DNA from: Copromyces sp. CBS 386.78
Taxonomy: Eukaryota > Ascomycota > Sordariomycetes > Sordariales > Sordariaceae
Direction of reading: 5' to 3'
DNA: 64,000 nucleotides
Assembly: GCA_030685235.1 (NCBI GenBank)
Contig: MU839136.1
Span: 186,001-250,000, forward strand
The translations under genes were made by a program, and so were the position numbers. Positions 23,986-38,200 of the stretch are shown here, piece after piece (positions within the stretch are counted from its first letter, which is position 1; every line of letters begins with the position of its first letter). The notes under the pieces were generated by a model. The model did no database searches. It was given only the letters and a program-made list of their open reading frames with translations, and was not told the origin of the DNA.

Positions 23986-25224
23986 TCAACTTCCTCGAGC
24001 TGAAGCCTCGACAGACTCCGGCACGATCTCAACCTTTTCGCAGGCGGTATACCAGATCGCCGCCTCGATGATCTTGCAGACGATTCGCAAATCGTTTTCA
24101 TCTGTTTTCGTCACAGCGTTAGTCAGCAACAACTCAACGTCTTCAACCCCTCTTCACACCCCAAACCACGGAGGGCCATCGACGGCAGAGAAGAAGAAGA
24201 AGAAGAAGAAGAAGAAGAAGAAGAAGAAGAAAAGGCTCTGAAAGCAAAACTTGCCTCTAGGCGCATAAACCATTGTAAAAGTCTCCGGCACCGGACTCCT
24301 CACCGGCCATCCCAACCACCCCCACAAAGAACCCCCTTTCGTCCCCTTTCCCTTCCCAGAACCCTTCCCAGAACCACTCGACCAAGCCATAGGATGTCTC
24401 TCCCCCCATCCCTTCTCCAACACCTCCCTGATATCATCCGGATGCAGATTCATGTGCATGCTCTTGTCGCTGTGCGTATGGATGTGGCAGATCTCACCGT
24501 TTCCGCAAACATTCACCGGGTGTCTGCTAAACAAAGCGAACCCGTGTTTCTCGAGGCAAGAAGTCGCGGTGACGAATTTACTGGGGTGTTTTTGGACAAG
24601 AGATTCCAGGGAGGAGCGCAAAGCGAGGTAGATGGGAAGCGGACCGGCCTGGTTTAGTTGGCGCTGCGGGGCGAGGCCGGCTACGGAGGGGCGGGGGCCG
24701 GGGCGGTAGGGGAGGCCGGAGGCCGTGGTTCTGTGGTCGTTGTTGGGGTTGGGGGAGTCGGTGAGTTGGTTGGTGGCCAAGATGCCAGCGGAGGGAAGTT
24801 GACTTGGATCCCTCTCCGGCGCCTGCAACGGGTCGCGGATAGTGAAAAGCCGGTAAAACGTCAGCCGGGCGTATCCGGCTGGCGTCGGGGGTGTCCCGCC
24901 GGGACCAAGCTTGAGGAAGTTGAGGTAGTCGTTGTGGATCAGCAACATGATGGGCACGGAGATGATGGTGGCTTCGAGCACGAAGCGGTGCACGAAGTGC
25001 ATCCCCAACACGGTCAGGATGGAGACGGCGAGGAGGGCGGAGGCGTCGAGGGTTATGTAGAAGGGGTCTTGGCGAATGACCATGTTGACTTGGGAGGAAG
25101 TTTGAGTTACGGGCTCGGAGGAGGACGAGGTTGGTGGGCAGGAAGAGGATGAGGAGCTTGATGCCCCTGGGGAAGGTGAAGAAGGCGGCATGTTTTGGGT
25201 TTCGGAGGTTACTGTTAGAGACAT
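23986..25224 (-). CDS. Membrane protein with DUF5519 ('luciferase') domain
   Basis: Two exons on the minus strand, 25224-24255 and 24101-23986, give 361 residues. The start MSLTVTSE is the first ATG in the frame. A Ser-rich N-terminus is followed by two hydrophobic segments (about 57-77 and 81-97). A Pro/Asn-rich linker comes next, then a C-terminal domain with HTHSDKSMHMNLHP, GWGERHP and MVYAPRDENDLRIVCKIIEAAIWY, the hallmarks of DUF5519 (Pfam 'Luciferase', PF17648). The name is historical and does not imply light emission; the biochemical role is unknown. The intron (24254-24102) starts with GC rather than GT. Splicing there joins YAPR to DENDLRIVCKII, which restores the conserved motif, so the GC-AG call is well supported. 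The gene is convergent with sdh1. Confidence 0.85.
24102..24254 (-). other. GC-AG intron with long TTC tract
   Basis: Donor AG|GCAAGT, branch GACTAAC and acceptor AACAG on the minus strand; 153 nt. On that strand a TTC microsatellite of about 40 nt (plus-strand 24188-24228) follows the donor. Unspliced, the frame reads through as a poly-Phe tail and stops. Confidence 0.8.
24188..24228. repeat. (GAA)n / (TTC)n microsatellite inside intron
   Basis: About 13 GAA units on the plus strand; TTC on the transcribed strand of the DUF5519 gene, within its GC-AG intron. Confidence 0.9.
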
Positions 25225-27803
25225 GTTGGGAGTGATGGGCGACTGAGGTCGTCGTTGTCGCTGTTGTTGGTGGGAGTTGGGTGGTGAAGGTGAATTTGTC
25301 TGACGATCCAACGACCGAAGAAAGGCTTTGACTATCCTCTTGGATGTTATCAACCACGACCTGATAGTCGCCTGGGAAAAATGCTCGAGAGCTGATGAGT
25401 TCGACAGGGCAATAGCGCGCTTTTGGATGACGAAGGGAAATGCGAGTGACCAAGCCGGAGGCTGCAGAGGTGCACAGACGGGTGGGTGTGCTGCGTCTCT
25501 TCCTCAAATGTCAAGACGTGCAGTCGGGATGCAAGTCCTTTGTGCAGCCTGTTATGCGGTTGGGGTTGATGAGAATGTCCAAGCAGATACACAAGTATTC
25601 TTATCACAGCTCCGATAGACTCGATGTGAGACTCGATGTGATAGCTAGTGCGGCTGTTGTTGTCGAACACGTATCAGATGCCTAATAGCAACGATTACAG
25701 ATAACCGATCGAAGTATCCTGGGTGAGGTATGAAAGTTGATGACTTCTGAAGAATAATAAAAGATGACGGAAGATCCATTTGAACGCATGTCAAGGGGTA
25801 CTACATCCTACCTTTATGAAGGAAAAGAAACGGCCAGGGGATCGACGATGTAGTCACCATCAACCATGTAAGTCCCACCTGGACCAAGAATGGTATGACT
25901 GTACGACTAGTTATACCGTACCTCTGGTGTGCCGTGCCCTACTATTCGGGTAGACGATGTAGATAACAAGCTGCCGGCATCCGCCCCCCTTTCAGACCTG
26001 CTATGTCTGTCACTTGGAAGAGAGGATATTTGACGTTTGAACTGACATAAGAGACTCCACCCAGCTCATACTAGCGGTCTTATGATGTATGCTTATGTTT
26101 CTAGGGCTGAGTATATTAGGGTTTGAACTATGGTCCATGTTCAGCTTTCATAGGACTTTGTTCGTACTTCCTGCTACCTCCAGTAGGAGATTGTTAGCAC
26201 ACAAAGAGACTGTTGAGTAATTCGCTTCCATGAAGATGGAATGGTTAAAAAGCAAGTTACCTCAAAGAGAGCACCCAAACAACTTGTCTTCGGAATAAGT
26301 GGTCCGGGTAGAAGAGTGGAGGAGTGATGTGCCTCTCATGACCGACGGTAAGGCTAAGGAAAGCCCTTGTTTGCTGATCTCGATGTCATGACGTCTGCGG
26401 GGTGCCAGCGAGAAGCTGTTCGGGAATTGGTAAACGATCACAGCTCACGCAATTAATTTCAAAGTTGTAAACGTTCTGGATTTGTAGAAGCTCTAGAACA
26501 CCGGGCTTCCCATGGTTGTCTCATATCTCGGTGGCATGGAATGTCTCAAGGCTACGGCGGAACATTCCCACCTGTCCATCCCTCCTCAAGGTACGTAGCA
26601 TTGCAGACCCAAATGGCAAGAGAGAAAAAAAGAAACGTAGGTTCGGACTGAAGTCCGACTTTCTCAAATGTCAAGTCGAGGTGGGCGTGGCCACGGACTG
26701 TTCCCAAGTCCTTGGCTTCTCCTCAAACCTAACCTATGAACTACCCAGAGTAATCCGGCCTGGGTATGACAAGCCCACTATCACGAAGTAAAGTGAGCCC
26801 TAAATTCAAAACATCCAAAATCAGACGGAAGGAATGCGAATGTCGTCGTCCGAAGGCTGAATTGAAGTCGTCGTTTAGGTTATTGTTCTCCAGTAGTCGA
26901 CGTCATCCGTGGACCCTGGCTCGGGATTGGTTAGCTGCAATTGGACGGAGCCGCTTCATTACCCCACCTCGGATGAGTGACACCCTGAAGCCCTTTGTTG
27001 TTCTCTCTTCACAAGTTCACCAAATCACAATGGTGTTCCACACTCACCAATAACACCACAAACCACCAAGAGTTCTGGCGTATCAACACTCGGCCGATGT
27101 GAAAAAGAACGCCTAGAAGAAACCCAACCTATCAGCACTTCGAGATAGGGACAGCATTGTCCTATCATGAAGACTCCTCGTCCTCTTCCGTCTGATGGGC
27201 TGATCCTCTGACCATGGCTTGGCAGTCCCTGTCGTGGGAACTCCTGGGCCATTCCGTCTCAAGATCAGATGCTGGTGGTTGCGTACGGTACGATGATGAT
27301 TCGCGTGTCACGGCTCCGTTCTTCTGAAAAAACGCGTTGCTCGGTAACGGACCCATGTCTTCGTCCGCGACAACACAGCCAATCAATGCGGGGTCTCCGC
27401 ACGAAGACGCCCAAGGTTGAAGCTGGATGCAGGACCAGCCTCCTGGAACTCCATGCCGCTGGATGCACCTTTCGAGAAGAGGAATACGACCTTGAAGATT
27501 TGGTCAACACCTTTACAAGCTTGCATTTACAAGCCATATTGTTCGGGTTGCCCTTTAGCGATAGTAGTCGCTCAATGATACGTCGCCTTCTCGTGGTATA
27601 TTCCAGTTCACGATACGCGACAAAACCCGGCATCTGCTGGTCTTACCCTAGGCGCATTCCATAGAGGCGACCTGCAGAGCTTCTTTTTGCGACAGACGGC
27701 CGTGACTGTGAGAGAGCTTCTCTTCACGGCATTGTTTGCTTTCCACCAAAGTCTCAAACTAACACTGTTATTCAATGTAGTATCCCAATCCTCATACCCC
27801 AAC
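25225..27803. other. Intergenic between divergent DUF5519 and DUF3405 genes
   Basis: About 2.6 kb with no supported gene. ORFs of 120-130 codons at 27265-27664 overlap on both strands and show no family features. The DUF3405 frame is open from 27687 but has no ATG before 27804. Confidence 0.5.
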
Positions 27804-30464
27804 ATGGGGCTCTCGAACCTCAACCCGCTGCGGGCGCGTGATGCGAAACGCCCGAAATTGCCCATGTATAAGCAGATGAGCTCCTCATCACCTACAAAAG
27901 AACGTCACTCGGATGTCCAAGACAGGTCAGATGACTACTCCTCCGATGATTCCTCCGATAGCTCTTCGCGATCCAGACCTAGCCCTCGACGGGCCCGAAA
28001 TGCTTCCTCTTCAGCTTCCTCGAACTCCGGACTGATGGCGCAAAGGCAGTCGCCCGCCTTCCAGCGTCACCCTCCACGAAGACACTTCTACAGACTACCA
28101 AACAAGGTCATACGGGTGTTGTGTCTTGGCCTGATCACGACCATTGTCGTCTTCATATTCGGTCTCGTACGCGCAAGTCAGGTGGAGAATAGGAGGATAG
28201 CGGAAGGAAAGGTCGAAAAGAAGCCATCACCTCCTCCGCCATGGGAAAACTTCAAGTTTCTTACCCGGTACTACGGCGGGCTCAAGACGTTGGTACCTGT
28301 TGAGGAAAATGTGCCCCAATATCCTAGGTTCGAAGATGAAGCTCCCTACAATGCGAGTGCGCCGTCCGCGCAGCAGGAACCGACCAACTCTGGCAAGAGA
28401 CATACCGCAGAGGGCGCATCAGCGGCGGCTAAGACCATACCACCGAGCAAGTCTTTCATGGAGCATCCGGCTTCGGTGGTTCCAAACAACCGCCAGGGAA
28501 TTCAAGAGTGTTTCCTCGACGAACAGAAATCGATACGGATCCCCCCTATCCACTACTACGATGGTCGCCCTAGCGGATTCCCGGATAATGTTATCGGCTC
28601 CTACGAGCTGCTTTCTCTTCCCGAAGACATCTGCTTTGATCGATTCGGCAGGTATGGTCCGTACGGCTATGGCTACTCGGTCAAGACAGGAGGCCTGGGT
28701 GTTGGTGAGCATGGCGACCGAGTTGGGGTTGATGAGGTCTGGAAATCTACCAAACAGGTCGATTGGAGCAGCAGCAACATTGACTGGGCTGGGGCTCAAC
28801 GGCGGTGCTTTAAAGCCAACGAAGACCTTTACAAGCCAGCCGACCCCCAGCCGAACCCTCTCCAAGGCTTTTATATCAAGGAGGAAGATGGAAAATCGCA
28901 TCTGAAGACCCGAGCCGACGTCCAAACTTCCGAGAGTACGACTACCACAAAGCCTGCCGAAGAGAAGGAAAAGGGTTCCGCCGCCCCTGAAGTACCCAAA
29001 CCGAAGGGTGAGATTTCCCGATCCGCCCTTGTCATTAGAGCCTGGGACGAGATCGACTGGAACGCCGAGAACATGCTCAATCTTCGTGCCCTTGTGGCGG
29101 AACTGTCTCTTGCCTCCGGCGGCCGCTACGATGTGCATCTCTTGGTGCAGGTACGCGATGACGGAAAGAATCCCGTCTGGGCCGACGACGAGGCCTACCA
29201 AAAACGAATCAACGACACCATCCCCGCAGAATTCCGCGGTATGGTAACTTTGTGGTCCGAGACCCAAATGCTCGCCATCTACCAAGGTGTCCGCGACCTT
29301 TGGACCAAGGGGCCTGAATTACCTGTCCACGGTTCGTATCGTGGTTTGCAGATGGCGATGCAGTACTTTGCCTACAAGCACCCTGAGTACGAACACTTCT
29401 GGCAATGGGAGATGGATATTCGCTACACCGGCCACTACTACGACCTGCTCTCCAAGCTCGAGGCCTGGGCTAAAGAGCAGCCGCGCAAGGGCCTGTGGGA
29501 GCGCAACGCACGCTTCTACATGCCGTACGTACACGGTACCTGGGACGACTTCAAGCAGATGGCGCGCGTGCAAACCGAGCACGGCACCGTCGGCGCCGAC
29601 AACATCTGGGACAACGCCATCAAGAAGGGCGGCGGCAACAAGGGTGAAAAGCAAGAATCGCCCAACCAAGTCAAGACCAAAGGCGAGAAGAGCATATGGG
29701 GCCCTGAGCGGCCCAAGTCCGAAACGGACTGGTTCGAGCACGACCAGGACCCTATTCCGCCCACCAGCTACGAGCGCGACAAGTACGCCTGGGGCGTCGG
29801 CGAGGAAGCTGACCTGATCACGCTCAACCCCATCTTCAACCCGGAGGGCACCACGTGGGAGCTGGCCGACGACATCACGGGCTACAACGAGACCAACAAT
29901 TTCGGCAAGCCGCCGCGGCGCGCCCAGATTATCACCGCCAGCCGCATGTCCCGCCGCCTGCTGCTGACTATGCACCGCGAGACGGCCTTCAAGAAGCACC
30001 ACGCCTTTCCGGAGATGTGGCCGGCCACGGTCGCGCTCCACCACGGGCTAAAGGCCGTGTTTGCCCCCCACCCGCTGTTCGTCGACCGCGAGTGGCCGAC
30101 CGAGTACATGGCGCACATCCTCAACGGCGGGCGCAACGGGGCCTCGGGCGGGTCGAGGACGTCGGTGTTTGGCAATAGGGAGCATAACATGAGGGGCCTG
30201 ACGTGGTTTTATAACGCTGGGTTCTCGGAGAACTTGTATAAGCGGTGGTTGGGGCTCAAGGTGAATAATGATGGCGGCGAGCAGTTCGAGCTGAGGCCGG
30301 ATAGTAGCGCGGATGACCAGACAGTGTCGACAATGCGCGGCGGAGAGGGGAGGATGTGTTTGCCGCCTATGCTGTTACATCCGGTTAAGGATGTGGTGTT
30401 GCCGGTTGAGCAGGAGGCGGAGGAGGCGAAGGTCACGGTGCCGGAATCGGACCCGTCTGCTTGA
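27804..30464 (+). CDS. DUF3405 family type II membrane protein, glycosyltransferase-like
   Basis: A single exon of 886 residues starting MGLSNLNPLRARDAKR, the first in-frame ATG. A cytosolic Ser/Arg-rich N-terminus (about 1-100) is followed by one hydrophobic anchor (about 103-122, VIRVLCLGLITTIVVFIFGL) and a long lumenal part. This is the topology of Golgi glycosyltransferases. The conserved DUF3405 core includes SALVIRAWDEIDWNAENMLN, ELSLASGGRYDVHLLVQV, the EHFWQWEMDIRYTGHYYDLL segment with its acidic DIR motif, and the C-terminal NMRGLTWFYNAGFSENLYKRW. Family members are fungal and have no proven substrate as far as I know; a sugar-transfer role is inferred from topology and fold-like motifs. 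It is followed by convergent emp24. Confidence 0.88.
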   Translation: MGLSNLNPLRARDAKRPKLPMYKQMSSSSPTKERHSDVQDRSDDYSSDDSSDSSSRSRPSPRRARNASSSASSNSGLMAQRQSPAFQRHPPRRHFYRLPNKVIRVLCLGLITTIVVFIFGLVRASQVENRRIAEGKVEKKPSPPPPWENFKFLTRYYGGLKTLVPVEENVPQYPRFEDEAPYNASAPSAQQEPTNSGKRHTAEGASAAAKTIPPSKSFMEHPASVVPNNRQGIQECFLDEQKSIRIPPIHYYDGRPSGFPDNVIGSYELLSLPEDICFDRFGRYGPYGYGYSVKTGGLGVGEHGDRVGVDEVWKSTKQVDWSSSNIDWAGAQRRCFKANEDLYKPADPQPNPLQGFYIKEEDGKSHLKTRADVQTSESTTTTKPAEEKEKGSAAPEVPKPKGEISRSALVIRAWDEIDWNAENMLNLRALVAELSLASGGRYDVHLLVQVRDDGKNPVWADDEAYQKRINDTIPAEFRGMVTLWSETQMLAIYQGVRDLWTKGPELPVHGSYRGLQMAMQYFAYKHPEYEHFWQWEMDIRYTGHYYDLLSKLEAWAKEQPRKGLWERNARFYMPYVHGTWDDFKQMARVQTEHGTVGADNIWDNAIKKGGGNKGEKQESPNQVKTKGEKSIWGPERPKSETDWFEHDQDPIPPTSYERDKYAWGVGEEADLITLNPIFNPEGTTWELADDITGYNETNNFGKPPRRAQIITASRMSRRLLLTMHRETAFKKHHAFPEMWPATVALHHGLKAVFAPHPLFVDREWPTEYMAHILNGGRNGASGGSRTSVFGNREHNMRGLTWFYNAGFSENLYKRWLGLKVNNDGGEQFELRPDSSADDQTVSTMRGGEGRMCLPPMLLHPVKDVVLPVEQEAEEAKVTVPESDPSA

Positions 30465-30889
30465 GTATTGGGATATTTTCAGAGCGGCGTTACGGATGAT
30501 ACGTATTATGACCCCCGCTGGAAGGGACCTTGAGATTGTTCGCTATGGCGTCTGTAAATGAGACCTACATGGCAATCCATGATGCAGTAATGTTAGACAC
30601 AAGATCGAGAAACTGGGAACATCTCGTCGGACATCTTGAAATACATGGTTCACATGGGTGTGAAGACACGCTAGATTTCGTCTTTGTCTATTTGTAGGCA
30701 ATTCCATTATCATATCATTTGTTTTCGTATCCCCATCCGGCTGACCCATTCCAAGCGCCCAAATATGAATGGTGTTCCCAAAGCAACTTGTAGAATGAAG
30801 TGGCTTAAATATTATAAAAATTGTTGTTGTTATTGATGAGGGGGAGGAAATACTCCATCCGACGAGGAGACAGGATCGGGAGGTTGAGT
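30465..30889. other. Short convergent spacer
   Basis: 3' regions of the DUF3405 gene and emp24. Nothing else seen. Confidence 0.5.
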
Positions 30890-31724
30890 TTAGATGACCC
30901 GCTTGACCTAAATCAAGGGTGTTCAGGGGTTAGCTTTTCAGCCCTAAGTCGCGTCTCCTGATCATCTTCTCTTCCAAGAGTATAAGAATCTCAACATACC
31001 TCAAAGAACCTCCTCAACCACCAGACCTGGAATAGGGACTCTCCCACCACAACGCCGACGATAAACAGGTTCCACCACTTGACGCGGGCGTTGGTGCTCT
31101 CGGCCGTGTTACGGTGGGTGCGCTCGCGCACGACAATGTAGCTCTGCTCGTCCTTGACCATCTCCAGCATCTCCGACAGCTTGCGCACCTCGACCTCGAG
31201 CGGGTCCTGGGGCGCGTCCGCCTCGGAAATGTACACGATGCCGTGCACGTTGAACGACACCTCCTTGGTGTTGGCGCCCCAGTGCTCGTTGCCGAAGCAG
31301 TAAACGTACTTGCCGTCGTGCTTGGCCTCGAACGAGAAGTCGCCGTTGGATATGGACTTTTCAAAGGTCTCGTATTGGTTTAAGGGGTTGGTGATCTATG
31401 ACGCCCCCGTGTTAGTCTAGCTCTCTGTTGTTGCAGGCTTCTTGACTGTAGTTGTCTCTTGTATATGGGAATTATATGGGCGGTCGGGCTACGTGGGAAA
31501 TGCTATATGCCAAGGGGATGACGCACCCAGAAATCGATGTCGAGGTTGCCGGCGCTGCCAAACTCGCGGTCGCCGACCTGGAAGGTCACCGTCATCTTGT
31601 CATCGCGATGGAGGTTCTCGTGGAAGCATTCGCGGCCGTGGGCGGGGAGCACGATGTTGTGAGCGGCGGCGGCGCCGAACAAGCTGGCCGAGAGCAGCAG
31701 CTTAGCTGCTGTGAGGAAATGCAT
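30890..31724 (-). CDS. emp24: p24 family cargo receptor Emp24
   Basis: Three exons on the minus strand, 31724-31527, 31395-31000 and 30907-30890, give 203 residues, the same length as yeast Emp24. Emp24 cycles between ER and Golgi in COPII and COPI vesicles and helps export GPI-anchored proteins. Visible parts are a signal peptide (about 1-21), the GOLD domain starting HNIVLPAHGRECF with its second Cys in YVYCFGNE, the strongly conserved VKDEQSYIVVRERTHRNTAEST before the membrane, one membrane segment, and a cytosolic tail RRFFEVKRVI carrying the FF (COPII) and dibasic (COPI) signals. The last five residues come from an 18-nt coding exon. The gene is head-to-head with ARF1. Confidence 0.94.
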
Positions 31725-34079
<2,355 letters not shown>

Positions 34080-35277
34080 AGTGCTGGCTACGCTTAATGA
34101 CCATGCCCTTACTCTGCCCGGGTCCAATATCCGCTCGGTTGATGCCACCATATACGCCCTTTAGCAACCGAACGAACTCACCAAACATGGCAACCAGTGG
34201 TTGACGACCGTCTCACGATAATCAATGAGACGGTCAAAAAGGGGATAGACCAGCACTCGTTTTGCACTTGTGATCACTTTTCGGAAAGTCAGGAGCACGC
34301 TTGGCTCGGGATCTTGTACAGTTTGATACATCGCAAGGAGACTTTGCCTGCTGCTTTCCTCATATTTGCGTACGTCTTATGCTAAGGGGGGTACGGATAT
34401 GGTTGCGGGGAAGGGGGAAATACAGGCAAGGATGGAGTGTGATGATGGATGGGAGGAGGAGTTCTATAAATACCAAGCTGCCACTTAACTTACCTTTAGT
34501 CCCTTTTTTTCGTTAGAACCGCTCGGCGTCTATTGTTTTCTGGCCTATCCGCTCATCATTTAACTCTTAATATGCTTTGGGTGAACCAAATGTTCCGTAC
34601 TTGGTTATGTGTGCTTTTCCTTCTCTTTTATGGTCACTCCTTGATGAATATTCATCCGTAGCGCGAAATTAAGCTAACTAAACAGGTTAATGATCTCTGT
34701 CTGTAAAAAAGGGGGCAACTCCTTCGTACTCGTTCGTCGTAAAGCTTTGAGACGGCAGGCAACGACTTCAAAACCAATCATGAACATCCCAGACGTTGAT
34801 TGAACAAAAGGAGGTTGAGGTCAGTAATGTGACGGATAAGGGGGAATAGCGAAGCGATGATGTCGACTGCTTCCCATACTATTATTGCCCGAGAAGGCAG
34901 TATGAAGACACAACCTAGAGTCATCTTTAATCGAGATAGACTAAGAACGAAGGCATCACTCATTGAAATGTTTGAGATTCGATAGAAGACAGCCACCCTC
35001 AAGAACAAACATCATGTCATCACTGTTCTCTGTTCTCCTCTGTCTGCCTGCTAGTATACCCAAAAAAGGATTCGTCGTAAAACAAAAATGAAAAAGCAAA
35101 GCAAACCCTCCCAAAAACTCCTGATATCATGCTCTTGCTGCTGCTAGCCTGTCACTTTCCGTCTTCTGTTTCGTTTCTGTGTGTATGTACGTAGGTAGTA
35201 GTCCCCATTCCTTATATCCATCCTCTTTCCTTGCATTTTCTTCTTATTCTTCTCCCTCTCAGCCACAAAAACACACA
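34080..35277. other. Intergenic between convergent ARF1 and copper ATPase genes
   Basis: 3' UTR regions. No supported gene; the 210-codon plus-strand ORF beginning at 35179 is the shadow of the ATPase C-terminus. Confidence 0.5.
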
Positions 35278-38200
35278 TTAAACAGCATGCTCAGCTGCAT
35301 CCAAATTATCAAGCGGCACATATCCATCATCCTTATTCCTCCTCGCGGCCCCAACACCCAGTACATCCCGGACCTTGCTAACAATGCCCCCAAACAGTCC
35401 CCATCCGGCACCGCGCTTCCTGATCATCCTACCCGTGCGAAGACCACCGTTCTTGTCCATCTCAAACTCATAAAGCGTCTTGTCCATCCACTTCGGCCTC
35501 GCCCAGAACTTGAGGAACAGACTGCTGACTACGACGCTGACGCTACTGGCCGCCATCGCGGCGCCCGCGCCCATTGGGTGCAGGTGGTAGCCGAACGGCA
35601 GGAAAATGCCCATGGCGAAGGGGAGGCCGATCAGGTTGTACATGCACGCCCACGCCAGGTTCATCTTGATGCGGCGGAAGATGGTCCTCGCCAAATGCAG
35701 CGCGGCGGGTATGTCCATCAGGTCGTTGGGCCGCATGAGGACTACGTCGGCGGCCTCCATGGCTACGTCGGTGCCGGAGCTCATGGCGATGCCGACATCT
35801 GCGGTGGCTAAGGCAGGGGAATCGTTGATGCCGTCGCCGACCATGGCGACGACGGCGCCGCGCGATTGGAGTTGTTGGATGATAGCTTGCTTCTGGTCGG
35901 GCGAGGCGCCGGCGTAAACGTCTTCCGGGTCGATGCCGACGGCGGAGGCGACGGCGATGGCGGTGCTGCGTTGGTCGCCGGTTACGATGGCGGTCTTGAC
36001 GCCCATGCGGTGGAGGACGGCGATGGTGGCGGCGGCGCCGTCTTTGATGGTGTCGGAGAGACAGAGGTGGCCGGTGTATTTGCCGTCGATGGCGATGAAG
36101 ATGTTGGTGGTGCCTGCTGGGGTGTTGGAAGGGGTGGACTTGGATCGAGAGCTAGTGGCGGCTTCGTTGATTTCTTCGGCGGCCTCGACCGCGGATTCTG
36201 GGATCTCGATGTTGTTGTCCCAGAGGAAGCGAACGTTGCCTACGTGTACCCGGTAACGCGTCCTCTCTAGGGAGGAAGCTGGCTCAACCTCCGCGGTAAT
36301 ACCCTGGCCCACGGCTACGGTGAAGTTGCCAATGGTGCCATCAATCGTTCCCTCTACGTCGAGACCAAGCTCCGTTTTGGCTGCGTTGAGGACTGCTTTG
36401 CCGACGGGGTGTTCACTGCCCATTTCAGCCAGGCCCACGAGAGTCCACCATAGACGACGGCGCCAGTCATTGTCCTGCCAGACGGACACAATGTTGGTTT
36501 TGGCGACGGTCATCTTTCCATACGTGATGGTACCGGTCTTGTCGAGAACCACCTGAGTGATCTTAGTAATGGTCTCGAGAGCAGCACCACCCTTGACGAG
36601 AATGCCGTTTTCCGCACCAATACCTGTACCAACCATGACAGCGGTAGGCGTTGCGAGGCCGAGAGCGCAAGGGCACGCAAAAACAATAACGGAAATGCAA
36701 AGCTTGACGCACACCATGATCTTGCCGCCACTTGCGTCTTCCAAAAATATCTTTGGAGGAGTGGACAGGACATGGCTCAGAATCATCCAGGTAAAGAATG
36801 TCGTCAGACCAAGGATCAGAATCATCGGGACGAAGTAGCCAGCGAGAGTGTCCGCCAGGCGCTGAATGGGGGCACGGGTCGTCTGAGCGTCTTGGACCAG
36901 CTTGACGATTTGGCTGAGCTGAGTGTCCCGTCCTGCACGAGTAACACGGAAGTCAACTCGCCCCGCGCCGTTGACAGTGCCACCGATCAACAGGCTTCCC
37001 TTCTTTTTCTGGACGGGCATGGCTTCTCCAGTGACCATACTTTCGTCGACATATGTCTCTCCCCTGACAAGAACACCATCTGCGGGGATCTTGTCACCGG
37101 GACGCACAAGAACGATGTCTCCGACCTGAATAAGTTCTGTGGGAATGACCTTCTCCTCTGCTGCGTTGCCTTCACGCTGCTCCTGTGGGTCAGACGAGTC
37201 TGCGTTGCTATCCCAGCCCTCGGCAGCTTTTTGCGCCGCAATGGGGTCAGCATAGATAGTAGCCATCGATGGAGCCAAGGACATAAGGCGCGAGAGCGCC
37301 TTGGATGTCTGTCCCTTGGCGCGGTTTTCGAGGAAACGGCCGAAAGTGATGAAGGTGATCAGCATGGTACTTGTGTCGAAGATGGTGCTCGGCCGGGTGT
37401 GCGGAGGGAATAGTATAGATACTGTCATCGCGACAATGCTGAAGAAGAAAGCGCACGAGGTACCGAGAACAACAAGGACATCCATAGTCGGCGATCTATG
37501 TTTTATCGACTTCCAAGCCGATACATAGAAGCGCTTTCCAATGCCAAACTGAACCGGTATCGTGAGCACTAAGCAGACCACATCTCCAAGGTATAGACCT
37601 GGAATTAGTCTGACGTGCCCAAAGTCAAGGAACTTCAGGAACATGGGAAAGATCATGCTGATGAAGAAGACCGGGACGGCAAAAGCAGCCGAGATCCTGA
37701 ACGCCTGCTTCCATTCATTGATCTCTCGCGTCTTGGCGAGTGACTCTAGCTGGGCATTGTTGTCATCATTGTCCGCCACAAGGGCATTATAGCCGGCGCC
37801 TTCGACGGTTTCGACAATAGCTCGTAGTCCAGTAACATTAGGCATGTGAGTGACAGTCAGTCTGGAGGTCGCAATGGCCAGCTTGGCGCTGGCGACCCCA
37901 GGGAGCGCAAGAACCTCCTCTTCTAGCTTATTAGCTGCGGCGGCATCAAGGTTTCCATAGATCTTGAACTGTGCTGTCGAAGTGCCGCTAGAGTGGGCAG
38001 GTTGCTCAAATGTTGTTGTTAGAACCTTAGCATCAAAGCCTCGATCTTCGATGATTTCCACGATCTTATCAGCCGGTAATACCGTCGGATCGTGCAGAAT
38101 AACCGCTCGCTCAGCGAGAAGGCTGATATTGAATTTCAGAACTCCGTCCACATCCTTGAATCCTTGTTCCACAGCTGAAGTGCAAGCGCCGCAAGTCATG

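Noticed and set aside
27265..27664. Overlapping ORFs of 122 and 131 codons on opposite strands
   Set aside because: Each could be the shadow of the other; neither has Neurospora-like codon bias or family features.
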